Of a stretch of 64,000 nucleotides of DNA, positions 20,053 through 28,093 are shown piece by piece. Source of the stretch: JALZKA01 sp963754045. Lineage in GTDB: Bacteria; Actinomycetota; Thermoleophilia; Solirubrobacterales; 70-9. How positions within the stretch are numbered: position 1 is the stretch's first letter; every line of letters starts with the position of its first letter. The notes below the pieces were generated by a model that was given only the letters and a program-made list of their open reading frames with translations, was not told the DNA's origin and made no database searches. The stretch lies in NCBI GenBank assembly GCA_963754045.1, contig CAVWEN010000003.1:645414-709413 (forward strand), in the 5' to 3' direction. Made by a program: the position numbers and the translations under genes.

Positions 20053-21033
20053 CTACTGCGGCGCCGGGGCTCGCGCCTCGGGGTGCTCGCGGTACCAGCC
20101 GATTGTCTTCTGCAATCCGTCTTCCAGCCCGACCGACGGCTCCCAGCCGAGCCGTTCGCGGATCTTGGTGGGGTCGACCCACTGCCGGTCGATCTCACCC
20201 TCTGGGTTACCCGTACCGCGAATATCCGGCTCAACGCCGGTTCCCGAGAGCCGCGCGATTGTTGCGACGACGTCGCCGACCGCGAATGAGCAACCACCGC
20301 CCGCGTTGAAAGCCTCACCGCGGACGTCGTCGCGGTGCAGGTTGTCGGCGAGAACCAAATACGCGCTGGTGGCGTCCTCGACGTAGAGGAAGTCGCGCTC
20401 GGGCGAACCGTCGGACCGCAGCACCGGAGCGCGCCCATCCACCGCGGCGCTCACGGCCTCGGGGATCAACCGCGAGAAGTTGAGGTCGCCGCCGCCATAG
20501 ATGTTCGCAAAGCGTGTGACAGCTACCGGTAGGCCGTAGGAGTGCCAGTAGGAGCGCGCAATCAGATCCGCGGCTGCCTTCGAAGCCTCGTAGGGCGCGG
20601 TGGGCTGGAGCGGGAACTCCTCGCGGTAGGGCAATTCGTCATGAGCACCGTAGGCCTTGTCGGAAGACGCGAACACGACCCGCTCCACCCCGCGTTCGCG
20701 GCAGGCCTGAAGCAGGGTCCACGTGCCGCGGACGTTTGACTCGAAGCCCTGCACTGGCGACGCCTGAACGGTTTCGACGATCGTCTCGGCGGCGAGGTGA
20801 TAGACCGAGTCGACGGCGTTCTCCGCCAAAACACGGGCCACCTCGTCGGCGTCACAGAGGTCGGCTTCCACCTGGACCAGCTCGTCCTCAATCCCGAGCA
20901 TGCCGATCGCCGACGGTTTCTCGGTCACCCGTCGGCGATCGAAGGAGACAACCCGGTCACCGCGCTCGAGCAACGCTTTGGCGAGCCAGCCGCCGACGAA
21001 TCCGCGCGCCCCGGTGACGAGCGATGTCCCCAT
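20053..21033 (-). CDS. NAD-dependent epimerase/dehydratase, CDP-glucose 4,6-dehydratase-like
   Basis: A 326-residue short-chain dehydratase. The Rossmann motif is LVTGARGFVGGWLAKAL, followed by VYHLAAETIVET, the serine-bearing FASSDKAYGAHDELPY, and the catalytic YEASK. The SSDKAYG segment resembles CDP-glucose 4,6-dehydratases, and the neighbouring gene upstream is a glucose-1-phosphate cytidylyltransferase, which makes CDP-glucose; together they would start a CDP-deoxysugar route. GDP-mannose or UDP-sugar enzymes are the alternative. The ATG at 21033 shares one base with the upstream stop (TGATG). It is the last gene before the terminator at 19960-19985. Confidence 0.85.
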   Translation of the reverse strand: MGTSLVTGARGFVGGWLAKALLERGDRVVSFDRRRVTEKPSAIGMLGIEDELVQVEADLCDADEVARVLAENAVDSVYHLAAETIVETVQASPVQGFESNVRGTWTLLQACRERGVERVVFASSDKAYGAHDELPYREEFPLQPTAPYEASKAAADLIARSYWHSYGLPVAVTRFANIYGGGDLNFSRLIPEAVSAAVDGRAPVLRSDGSPERDFLYVEDATSAYLVLADNLHRDDVRGEAFNAGGGCSFAVGDVVATIARLSGTGVEPDIRGTGNPEGEIDRQWVDPTKIRERLGWEPSVGLEDGLQKTIGWYREHPEARAPAPQ

Positions 21034-21776
21034 CAGGCGACCGCCTCCTCGGACCACACCTTCCATGGCGGCTTGCCGCCCGCCCAGAGGTCGTTGAGAA
21101 TGACCGCGTCCTTATAGGTGTCCATGCAGTCCCAGAAACCGTCGTGCCGGAACGCCGCCAGCTGACCGGCCGCGGCGGCTCGCTCGAGCGGGCCGCGCTC
21201 GAGCACGGAGTCCTCGTCCGCCCAGTCCAGGAACTCGGGCTCGAAACAGAAAAAGCCGCCATTGATCCAGTAGTCGAGCCGCGGCTTCTCGCGAAAGCCC
21301 TCGATCCGATCCGCCTCGTCGATAACCGCGATCCCCCATTGGCTGTAGGGGCGGACGACGGTCATCGTCGCGGCAAGCCCGCTCTCCTGATGGAACCGCA
21401 GCTCGGCCGCGAGGTCGATGTCGGCCACGCCGTCTGCGTAGGTGAGGCAGAAGGTCCCGCTGGTAAAGCTCGAGGCGGCCCTGGCTACCCGTCCTCCCGT
21501 CGGCGTGTCCTCGCCCGTCTGGACACATTCGATCGCGACCGGCTCGGGCCATTCTGCAGCCGCCACGAACTCCTCGATCATCTCCCCGAGGTAGCCGGTC
21601 AGCAGCACGAACCGCCGGAAGCCCTGCGCCGCATAGATACGAATCACGTGCCAGAGAATCGGTCTGCCGCCGATCTCGACGAGGGCCTTCGGAATCGCAT
21701 GGGTCTGTTCTTGGAGCCTGGTTCCGCGACCACCGCAGAGAATCCCGACCGGCATCTCGGCGGCGCCCGCACTCAT
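21033..21776 (-). CDS. Glucose-1-phosphate cytidylyltransferase
   Basis: A 247-residue nucleotidyltransferase. The signature GGRGTRLQEQTHAIPKALVE is followed by IGGRPILWHVIRIYAAQGF, the metal and sugar site LTYADGVADID, and the C-terminal GFWDCMDTYKDAVILNDLW; this combination is typical of RfbF rather than of glucose-1-phosphate thymidylyltransferases. It would produce CDP-glucose for the downstream dehydratase. The ATG at 21776 is chosen; a second ATG at 21755 begins MPVGILCGG and is equally close to the fold. It starts 13 nt after the sulfur-carrier gene. Confidence 0.9.
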   Translation of the reverse strand: MSAGAAEMPVGILCGGRGTRLQEQTHAIPKALVEIGGRPILWHVIRIYAAQGFRRFVLLTGYLGEMIEEFVAAAEWPEPVAIECVQTGEDTPTGGRVARAASSFTSGTFCLTYADGVADIDLAAELRFHQESGLAATMTVVRPYSQWGIAVIDEADRIEGFREKPRLDYWINGGFFCFEPEFLDWADEDSVLERGPLERAAAAGQLAAFRHDGFWDCMDTYKDAVILNDLWAGGKPPWKVWSEEAVA

Positions 21777-21789
21777 GCGCAGAGGTGCC

Positions 21790-22065
21790 TCAGCGCCCGC
21801 CGGCGACCGCGGGGAGGATCGTGACCTCGTCGCCGTCGGAGATACGCGTCTCGAGTCCATCCTGGAACCGAATGTCCTCGCCCGACACGTAGACGTTCAC
21901 GAACCGGCGCAGCGTGCCGTCCTCGGTGATCCGCTCGCGCAGGCCCGAGTGCTGGTCAAACACGGCGTCGAGTGCCTCCCCGACGGTCGTGCCTTCCACC
22001 TGGATCTCACCCTCTCCCCCGGTCGCCGGCCGTAGCTGGCTGGGGATCTTGACCGTGATCGCCAT
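21790..22065 (-). CDS. ThiS/MoaD-like sulfur carrier, CysO type
   Basis: A 91-residue ubiquitin-like protein. The N-terminus MAITVKIPSQLRPATGGEGE, the middle RRFVNVYVSGEDIRFQDGL and the end VTILPAVAGG closely follow actinobacterial CysO, which carries sulfide as a C-terminal thiocarboxylate for cysteine synthesis. The odd point is one arginine after the Gly-Gly: the coding sequence ends AVAGGR, so the reactive glycine is not exposed unless the last residue is removed. It lies 15 nt downstream of thrC and 13 nt before the cytidylyltransferase. A link to thrC is common in Actinobacteria. Confidence 0.9.
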   Translation of the reverse strand: MAITVKIPSQLRPATGGEGEIQVEGTTVGEALDAVFDQHSGLRERITEDGTLRRFVNVYVSGEDIRFQDGLETRISDGDEVTILPAVAGGR

Positions 22066-22080
22066 CGCGCGGCAGCCTAG

Positions 22081-23310
22081 CTAACCGGACAGATTGCCGG
22101 ACAGCTGTTTGTCCAGCGACTCGATCGTCGGCTCGATGCGATGCATGTGAAAGCCGTCGCGGGTGGCGTCAAGCGTCTTCAGGCCTTCGCCTGTGATGTA
22201 GACGACTACGTTTTCGTCGGCGCTGATGTCGCCCCGCTCGGCCAGCTTCTCCAGGGTCGCAACAGTGACCCCGCCCGCCGTCTCGGTGAAGATGCCAGTC
22301 GTCTCCGCAAGCAGGCGGATGCCGGCGCGAATCTCGTCGTCGGTGACCGCATCGATACTGCCGTCCGTCTGGCGCGCGAGTTCGACCGCGTACGGGCCGT
22401 CGGCCGGGTTGCCGATCGCGAGGCTCTTGGCGATCGTGTCCGGCTTCTGGGGCTTGCAGACATCCCAGCCCTCACCGAACGCCGTGGCCACCGGGCTACA
22501 GCCAGTTGCTTGGGCGCCGTTGAACACCGGCAACTCGCCATCGACCAAACCAAGGTCCATCCATTCCTTGAAGCCGCGGCCGATCTTGGTGAACAGTGAC
22601 CCGGATGCAATCGGGGCGACCACCCGATCGGGCAGCTTCCAGCCGAGCTGTTCGATCGTCTCGTAGGCGAGCGTCTTCGAACCCTCGGCGTAATAGGGCC
22701 GAAGGTTCACATTCACGAACGCCCAGGGCCGCTCCTCGCAGAGCTCGGTGCAAAGACGGTTCACGTCGTCGTAGTTGCCCTCGACGCCAACGAGCTGGGT
22801 GCCGTACACCCCCGTCGCGAGCAGCTTCTGCTCCTCGAGGTCGGATGGCACGAAAACGTAGGAGTCGAGGCCGGCGGCAGCAGCGTGGGCCGCGACGGCA
22901 TTCGCGAGGTTGCCGGTGGAAGCGCAGGCGACCGTATCGAACCCCAGCTCGAGCGCCTTTGCGATCGCCACCGCGACCACACGGTCCTTGAACGAGTGGG
23001 TGGGGTTCGCGGCGTCGTTCTTGATCCAAAGCTCCCCGAGGCCGAGACGTTCGGCGAGCCGGTCGGCGCGAACGAGCGGCGTCAGCCCGGGCTCCAGCGG
23101 GTCGCGAGGGCGGTCCGTGAACGGCAGAAAGTCGGCGTAGCGCCAGATGCCAGCCGAGCCGGCCTGAATCTTGCGTTTCAGGGCGTCGGCGTCCGCGCCG
23201 GCGGTGTCGTATGTCACCTCCAGGGGACCGAAGCAGGCCCCGCAGACGTAGCTCGCGTCGAGCGGGTAGCTCGCCTTGCATTCCTTACACGTGAGGGCTG
23301 ATGGGGTCAT
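22081..23310 (-). CDS. thrC: Threonine synthase
   Basis: A 409-residue PLP enzyme converting O-phosphohomoserine to threonine. The N-terminal CKEC...CGAC cysteine pairs form a zinc-ribbon-like segment seen in many bacterial and archaeal threonine synthases. The PLP lysine lies in ANPTHSFKDRVV, the phosphate loop is ACASTGNLANAVAAHAA, and the later active-site segment is GIFTETAGGVTVA. Length is normal. A SAM-I riboswitch and terminator precede the ATG at 23310, so the gene should be expressed when S-adenosylmethionine is low, an unusual control point for threonine synthesis. Confidence 0.94.
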   Translation of the reverse strand: MTPSALTCKECKASYPLDASYVCGACFGPLEVTYDTAGADADALKRKIQAGSAGIWRYADFLPFTDRPRDPLEPGLTPLVRADRLAERLGLGELWIKNDAANPTHSFKDRVVAVAIAKALELGFDTVACASTGNLANAVAAHAAAAGLDSYVFVPSDLEEQKLLATGVYGTQLVGVEGNYDDVNRLCTELCEERPWAFVNVNLRPYYAEGSKTLAYETIEQLGWKLPDRVVAPIASGSLFTKIGRGFKEWMDLGLVDGELPVFNGAQATGCSPVATAFGEGWDVCKPQKPDTIAKSLAIGNPADGPYAVELARQTDGSIDAVTDDEIRAGIRLLAETTGIFTETAGGVTVATLEKLAERGDISADENVVVYITGEGLKTLDATRDGFHMHRIEPTIESLDKQLSGNLSG

Positions 23311-23336
23311 ATGAGTCGTCCTTCCAAGTCCGTTGC

Positions 23337-23373
23337 CAACGAAAAGGCCTCTGCTAAAGCGAGCAGAGGCCTT
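23337..23373 (-). terminator. Attenuator terminator of the SAM riboswitch
   Basis: On the minus strand a perfect 12-bp stem, AAGGCCTCTGCT/AGCAGAGGCCTT with a 6-nt loop, is followed by TTTTCGTT. It lies between the S-box aptamer and the thrC start, about 12 nt after the aptamer, where the expression platform belongs. SAM binding would favour this terminator. Confidence 0.88.
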
Positions 23374-23384
23374 GCGGACTCCGA

Positions 23385-23497
23385 CTCACATCTCCCAGGC
23401 TGATCGCCTGCTGGAATTGGCACCTCCCTCGAGCACGAGTGCTCTTGGCGGTTGCCGGGGTTTCTACGGGCCAGTCCCTCCACCCCTCTGGATGCAG
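23385..23497 (-). promoter_or_regulatory. SAM-I (S-box) riboswitch upstream of thrC
   Basis: Read on the minus strand the conserved S-box landmarks occur in order. CCAGAGGGGTGGAGGGA and CTGGCCC come first, then GAAACCCCGGCAACC. A variable hairpin GAGCACTCGTGCTC follows, then AGGTGCCAATTCCAGCAGG and finally GGGAGATGTGAG, which closes P1 with GCATC near 23497. This is the SAM-I architecture rather than the SAM-IV type frequent in Actinobacteria. It is followed at once by an intrinsic terminator and then thrC. Confidence 0.92.
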
Positions 23498-23602
23498 TGG
23501 TTATGTCCTTGCCACTCTACCAACGGACACCGCCCGGCGCCAGCCGTTCTCGTAAAGTGAAACGCACGATGGCCGTCGAGACACGAGAGAGCGAGCAGGC
23601 AG

Positions 23603-24619
23603 ATGCCGAGCCTTCCGAAGCCGAGGCTGCGTCGCCCTGCGCGCTCGCTACCGCTCGACGCAGCGGCGGCTGAGCAGGCCGACCGCAAACCCAACGTCGA
23701 GATCGTCTCGGGCGAGGGATTTCGCTGGGTCAACATCGAGCGCCCCACGCAGCTCGAGAGCGCCTGGCTGGCTGAGAACTTCGAGTTTCACCCGCTCGAC
23801 CTCGAGGACGTCGTATCTCGCAACCAGCGTCCGAAGATCGATGAGTACGACGACTACCTCTTCATCGTCTTGCACTTCCCGGTCTTCGACCCCGCCGTCG
23901 GCCGGCTGAACGCGGGCGAGCTCGACGTCTTCGTCGGGCGGGACTACATCGTCACGATCCAAAACGCGCCGCTGCAGCCGGTCGCCTATCTGTTCGATCG
24001 ACTTCGCCAGCGCGAGGAGCTGCGCGAGGAGCTGTTCGGCCGGGGCTCCGGCTTCCTGCTCTACCGCATCGTCGATGACGGCTTCGACTACTGCTTTCCG
24101 ATGCTGCGCAAGATCGGCAACAAGCTCGACGCTCTGGAGGACGAGATCTTCGAGGAGCGGTCCGAGGACCTCGTGCGCGACATCTCCAACGCCAAGCAGG
24201 AAATCATCAACTTCCGCAAGGTGATTCGCCCGCAGCGCGCCGTCCTCACCGACATGGAACGCCTCAAGAAGCGCTTTCTGATCGCGCCCGAGGAGGGCGA
24301 GGAGCTCGAGATCTACTTCGACGACATCGGCGACGCCCACGAGCGGATCTGGGACATGCTCGAGAACTACAAGGAGGTCGTCGAGGCGCTCGAGGAGACC
24401 AACGAGTCCTACATCTCGCACCGCGTAAACGAGGTTTTGCGGGTGCTGACGTCGATCTCGGTCGTGGTCTTGCCACTCACCCTCGTCGCAAGCATCTGGG
24501 GAATGAACGTCGGCGTCCCCGGCGAGGGTGACGACGCCGCTTTCTTCGCCGTTGTCGGCGTGATGGTCGTGATGCTGGTGGGCATGCTGCTGTTCTTCCG
24601 CAAGCGCGGTTGGTTGTAG
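23603..24619 (+). CDS. corA: CorA-type magnesium/cobalt transporter
   Basis: A 338-residue CorA channel. The cytoplasmic N-terminal domain (about 30-270) ends in a long helix (ERIWDMLENYKEVVEALEETN). Two C-terminal membrane helices follow, the first ending in the selectivity motif ASIWGMNVG (GMN) and the second VVGVMVVMLVGMLLFF, with a basic tail RKRGWL. The ATG at 23603 starts MPSLPKPRLRRPARS; the first 30 residues are a variable leader. It is divergent from the thrC unit. The nearest upstream 100 nt hold both promoters. Confidence 0.94.
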   Translation: MPSLPKPRLRRPARSLPLDAAAAEQADRKPNVEIVSGEGFRWVNIERPTQLESAWLAENFEFHPLDLEDVVSRNQRPKIDEYDDYLFIVLHFPVFDPAVGRLNAGELDVFVGRDYIVTIQNAPLQPVAYLFDRLRQREELREELFGRGSGFLLYRIVDDGFDYCFPMLRKIGNKLDALEDEIFEERSEDLVRDISNAKQEIINFRKVIRPQRAVLTDMERLKKRFLIAPEEGEELEIYFDDIGDAHERIWDMLENYKEVVEALEETNESYISHRVNEVLRVLTSISVVVLPLTLVASIWGMNVGVPGEGDDAAFFAVVGVMVVMLVGMLLFFRKRGWL

Positions 24620-24667
24620 GGTCACGATCGAACGACGGCGCATTGGCGCCAAAAGGGGGAATCGGGG

Positions 24668-25051
24668 ATGAGAGGGTCACTCAGGCCGAACGCCGGAACG
24701 GTGCTAGGGGTGTTGGCGCTGGTGGTCGCGATGGCGGGGACGTCGATCGCGGCTACCCAAATCGGCAAGAACGACGTTGGCGCCCGCGAACTTGGAAAGG
24801 TCACGGAGCGCTCGAAGACGTTCCCGTCGAACACGAAGCAAACGGCCTACTCGGAGGGCACGGTGCCTTGCCGCTCCGGAGAGGAGCTGCTGGGGGGTGG
24901 TGCGACGATCACCACGAGCCTCGGCATCGACAGTGGCGATCAGCTGGCTGAGAGCGGACCGGCCGCCGGTAATCGCTGGTACGCCCGAGCGAACGTGGGT
25001 AGCGCCCCGACCGGAAAGCTCAAGGTCACTGCGATCTGCCTGGCTAGGTAG
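24668..25051 (+). CDS. Small secreted protein with one Cys-flanked SGG-type repeat
   Basis: A 127-residue exported protein. Residues 1-29 are a signal peptide (MRGSLRPNAGTVLGVLALVV, then AMAGTSIAA). After a linker (QIGKNDVGARELGKV) comes a single domain bounded by two cysteines: PCRSGEELLGGGATI near the start and NRWYARANVGSAPTGKL then VTAICLAR at the end. The same pattern occurs three times in the protein at 47937-48761, so this is the one-repeat member of that family. The function is unknown; the cysteines probably form a disulfide outside the cell. It follows corA by 48 nt. Confidence 0.82.
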   Translation: MRGSLRPNAGTVLGVLALVVAMAGTSIAATQIGKNDVGARELGKVTERSKTFPSNTKQTAYSEGTVPCRSGEELLGGGATITTSLGIDSGDQLAESGPAAGNRWYARANVGSAPTGKLKVTAICLAR

Positions 25052-25055
25052 CGGG

Positions 25056-25132
25056 CTACAAGCGCCTCCCCCGAGCGCCGCGAACAGCGCGACGGTCGCG
25101 ACGACGTTCGAATATGTGAGCCCCCCCTTCAC
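25056..25132 (-). pseudogene. Remnant of a secreted-protein gene: start and signal peptide only
   Basis: On the minus strand a GTG at 25132, preceded by an AAGGGGGAG Shine-Dalgarno, begins MKGGLTYSNVVATVALFAAL then GGGA. This is the standard leader of a large Thermoleophilia family of secreted proteins (as recalled, not searched). From about 25056 on, the frame simply runs in antisense through the end of the neighbouring plus-strand secreted-protein gene, with no family sequence. It looks like a truncated relative left by a rearrangement. It could instead be a short peptide gene, but no early stop is present. Confidence 0.55.
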
Positions 25133-25218
25133 CAAACTCCCCCTTGCCTGAGTGGACCGGCAGGCACCATAGTCCACGTGGCCGACGCTCGCAAATCTCA
25201 TCCATAAGATGCGGCGGT

Positions 25219-25707
25219 GTGGCAAACCACCGCATTTGGGCCCCGTGGCGCCTCGCCTACGTGAAGGACGCGTCGAAGGACCTCGAGCAGGAGTGCGTCT
25301 TCTGCGCCAAGCCTGCGGAGGGCGATGACCGCGCGAGCCTGATCGTCCATCGCGGCGAGCGCTGCTTTGTGATTCTGAACCTCTACCCGTACACAAACGG
25401 GCACCTGATGGTCGCCCCGTTCGAGCACATCGGCGCGATCCAGGAGATCCCGGCCGAGACCACGGCCGAGATAATGACCCTGAGCCAGCGCGCGATCACG
25501 ATCCTTGAGGAGACCTACGCGCCCCACGGCTTCAACGTCGGCTTCAACCAGGGCCGTGTGGCCGGGGCCGGGGTCGAGCACCACATTCACATGCACGTGG
25601 TCCCGCGCTGGGGCGGCGACACGAACTTCATGCCGGTCCTGGCCGACACCAGGGTCATGCCACAAACGCTCGAGCAGAGCTACGAAGCTTTGGCAGGGAA
25701 GTTCTGA
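25219..25707 (+). CDS. HIT-family hydrolase, Ap4A phosphorylase-like
   Basis: A 162-residue histidine-triad protein. The start MANHRIWAPWRLAYVKDAS matches the actinobacterial branch whose members act on diadenosine tetraphosphate. Residues CVFCAK form a possible zinc site, and the catalytic motif is EHHIHMHVVPRWGGD. The GTG at 25219 is the first usable start; the longer open frame to 25144 has no similarity. The stop overlaps the probable CTG start of the phosphomannomutase gene, which makes the two genes a coupled pair. Confidence 0.92.
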   Translation: MANHRIWAPWRLAYVKDASKDLEQECVFCAKPAEGDDRASLIVHRGERCFVILNLYPYTNGHLMVAPFEHIGAIQEIPAETTAEIMTLSQRAITILEETYAPHGFNVGFNQGRVAGAGVEHHIHMHVVPRWGGDTNFMPVLADTRVMPQTLEQSYEALAGKF

Positions 25708-27074
25708 GCCTCGACCCCGGCATCTTCAAGGCCTACGACATCCGGGGCCTCTACGGCGAGCAGATGAACGGCGAAACCGCTTACTTGCTCGGGCGTGCGT
25801 TCGCGCGGGTGCTCGGCGGGCTGCGCGGCAAGCCGGTAGCCGAGCTCGAAATCGGCCTCGGCCGCGACATGCGGATCCAGGCGCCCGAGATGGCGGGGCG
25901 TTTTCGCAAGGGCCTCACGGACGAGGGCTGCTCGGTGCACGACGCGGGGATGATCGGCACCGAGATGCTCTATTTCCTTGTCGGCTCACGCGAGCTGGAC
26001 GGCGGCGCGATGGTAACCGCCTCGCACAATCCGAAGGCGTACACGGGTGTGAAGCTCGTCCGCGAGGGCGCACTGGCGCTCTCCGGCGACGCGGGCATCG
26101 GCGACGTGCGGGCGACGATCGAGGCCGGCCTCCCCGACGCGCCCGGCGGCGGTTCGGTGAGCGAGCTCGACATCTACGCAGAGTTCCACGAGCACGCATT
26201 GCGCTCGATCGATCCCGACGCCATTCGACCCCTCCGGGTCGTCCTCGACGGGGGCAACGGCATGGCCGGCCCGATGGTGGGACCACTGATCGAGCGTTTG
26301 GGCCTTGACGGGATCGAGACCTACTGGACGCCCGACGGGGAGTTTCCCGACCACGAGCCGAACCCGCTGCTTCCCGAGAACCGCCAGTTCATCATCGACC
26401 GGGTACGCGCCGAGGGCGCCGACCTGGGCATCGCCTGGGACGGCGACGCCGACCGGTGCTTCTTCATCGATGACACCGGTGAGTTCGTCGATGGCGATTT
26501 TCTGACGGCGATGTTGGCAGCACAGGTGCTGGCTCGCGAGCCAGGCGCGTCGATCCTCTACGACGTCCGGGCAAGCCGGGCGGTGCCCGATACGGTCGAG
26601 CGACTTGGCGGGACCGCCCACGTAAACCGTGTTGGGCACGCATTCTTCAAGGTCGGAATGCGCGAGCACGGTGGCGCGTTCGGCGGCGAGGTGTCAGGCC
26701 ACTACTACTTCCGCGAGTTCTGGAACGCCGACTCCGGCACCCTCCCGGCACTCCTCCTCCTCGAGCTCCTCTCCAAACAGGAGCGCAAGCTTTCGGAGCT
26801 CGTTGGCGAGTACAGCGAGCGCTACTTCATCTCCGGTGAAATCAACACCGATGCCCCGGACGGAGAGGCGAAGATGCGAAGACTTGCGGCGGCGCACGCC
26901 GACGCCGATGTCTCGTGGCTCGACGGCGTCAGCATCGATTACCCGGACTGGCACTTCAACGTCCGCCCCTCGAACACTGAACCGTTGCTGCGCCTGAACC
27001 TCGAGTCGCTCATCTCGCGGGAGCACATGGAGCGAATGCGCGACGATGTACTCGGCGTTATCCGTGACACCTGA
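25704..27074 (+). CDS. Phosphomannomutase / phosphoglucomutase
   Basis: A 456-residue alpha-D-phosphohexomutase interconverting hexose 1- and 6-phosphates. The phosphoserine loop is VTASHNPKAYTGVKLV, the metal loop is AWDGDADRCFFID, the sugar loop GGEVSGHYYFREF and the phosphate loop RPSNTEPLLRLN. The essential N-terminal motif IFKAYDIRGLYGEQ lies upstream of the first ATG (25764), so translation must begin earlier. The only candidate is the CTG at 25704, which overlaps the HIT stop (CTGA) and follows an AGGGAAG ribosome-binding sequence by 2 nt. An ATC start is the alternative. It would supply sugar 1-phosphates. Confidence 0.92.
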   Translation: MSLDPGIFKAYDIRGLYGEQMNGETAYLLGRAFARVLGGLRGKPVAELEIGLGRDMRIQAPEMAGRFRKGLTDEGCSVHDAGMIGTEMLYFLVGSRELDGGAMVTASHNPKAYTGVKLVREGALALSGDAGIGDVRATIEAGLPDAPGGGSVSELDIYAEFHEHALRSIDPDAIRPLRVVLDGGNGMAGPMVGPLIERLGLDGIETYWTPDGEFPDHEPNPLLPENRQFIIDRVRAEGADLGIAWDGDADRCFFIDDTGEFVDGDFLTAMLAAQVLAREPGASILYDVRASRAVPDTVERLGGTAHVNRVGHAFFKVGMREHGGAFGGEVSGHYYFREFWNADSGTLPALLLLELLSKQERKLSELVGEYSERYFISGEINTDAPDGEAKMRRLAAAHADADVSWLDGVSIDYPDWHFNVRPSNTEPLLRLNLESLISREHMERMRDDVLGVIRDT

Positions 27075-28059
27075 CGAGGCACTGGCCCGCGCGGCGGAGG
27101 CTGGGATCCACTGCATACCCGTGCCGACCCCGTTCGCCGTCGGTCGGGTCAACTGCTACCTGATTGACGACGACCCGCTCACCCTCGTCGATACGGGTCC
27201 GAACTCTGGCAAGGCCCTGGACGAGCTCCAGCGCCAGCTCGGCGAACGCGGGCACTCGATTGACGACATCGAGCTGGTCTTCATCACTCATCAGCACATC
27301 GACCACCTCGGCCTCACCGAGATCATCGTCGAACACTCTGGAGCCGCGGTCGCCGCCCTCGACCTCGCGGTTAAGAGGCTCGCGAACTTCGCGCCCGATG
27401 CCGAGCGCGACGACCGGTTCGCGGGCGAGCTGATGCGCCGCCACGGCATCGACGAGAACGTCGTGATCGCTCTCCAGTCGATGTCGCAAAGCTTTCGCGC
27501 ATGGGGCTCACGTGTCCAGGTGACCAAACCCATCGCCGACGGCGGGACACTCGAGCTGCGCGATCGCTCGTTCGAGATCCTGCACCGGCCCGGCCACAGT
27601 CCCACCGACACCCTCCTTTGGGACGAGGAACGGTCCATCCTGCTGGCCGCCGACCACCTGATCAAGCACATCTCCTCCAACGCCCTCTTGACCCGGCCAC
27701 TCGACGGAGAGGAGGAGCGGACGCGGGCGCTCGTTACCTACATCGAGTCGATGCGCCGCACCCGTGAACTGCCCGCCGACGTCGTGCTCTCGGGGCATGG
27801 CGATCCGATCACCGACCACGCGGCATTGATCGATTCGCGGCTCACGGCCCACGAGCGCCGTAAGAACAGGCTTCTGCGTCTGATTACAGAGCAGCCCCGC
27901 ACCGGGCACGAACTGGCGCACGCGCTTTGGGGGAACGTCGCCGTCACCCAAGCATTCCTCACCCTCTCGGAGGTGATCGGCCACGTCGACCTGTTGCTCG
28001 ACGAAGGCACCGTGCGCGAGGTCGAGGAAGCAGGCGTGGTGCGATTCCACGCCTGCTGA
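27046..28059 (+). CDS. Metallo-beta-lactamase-fold hydrolase
   Basis: A 337-residue MBL-fold protein. The metal motif is FITHQHIDHLGLTE, with further ligands in LHRPGHSPTDTLL, LLAADHLIKH and LSGHGDPITDH, which fits the glyoxalase II / RNase J-like general hydrolase group. The C-terminal 75 residues form a winged-helix-like extension (LLRLITEQPRTGHELAHALW) seen in LACTB2-type proteins. The ATG at 27046 overlaps the mutase by 29 nt; a GTG at 27064 would reduce this to 11 nt. The substrate is unknown. Confidence 0.9.
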   Translation: MYSALSVTPDEALARAAEAGIHCIPVPTPFAVGRVNCYLIDDDPLTLVDTGPNSGKALDELQRQLGERGHSIDDIELVFITHQHIDHLGLTEIIVEHSGAAVAALDLAVKRLANFAPDAERDDRFAGELMRRHGIDENVVIALQSMSQSFRAWGSRVQVTKPIADGGTLELRDRSFEILHRPGHSPTDTLLWDEERSILLAADHLIKHISSNALLTRPLDGEEERTRALVTYIESMRRTRELPADVVLSGHGDPITDHAALIDSRLTAHERRKNRLLRLITEQPRTGHELAHALWGNVAVTQAFLTLSEVIGHVDLLLDEGTVREVEEAGVVRFHAC

Positions 28060-28087
28060 AACCACCGTCTACCCGGTCGGGTATTTT
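28030..28087 (+). terminator. Tandem hairpins at the end of the MBL-fold gene
   Basis: A perfect 10-bp inverted repeat, GCAGGCGTGG and CCACGCCTGC with a 7-nt loop, covers the last codons (28030-28056). A second, weaker hairpin TACCC-GGTC-GGGTA (28070-28083) is followed by TTTT (28084-28087). Together they could terminate the HIT-mutase-hydrolase transcript before the next gene at 28094. Confidence 0.55.
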
Positions 28088-28093
28088 CGGCCT

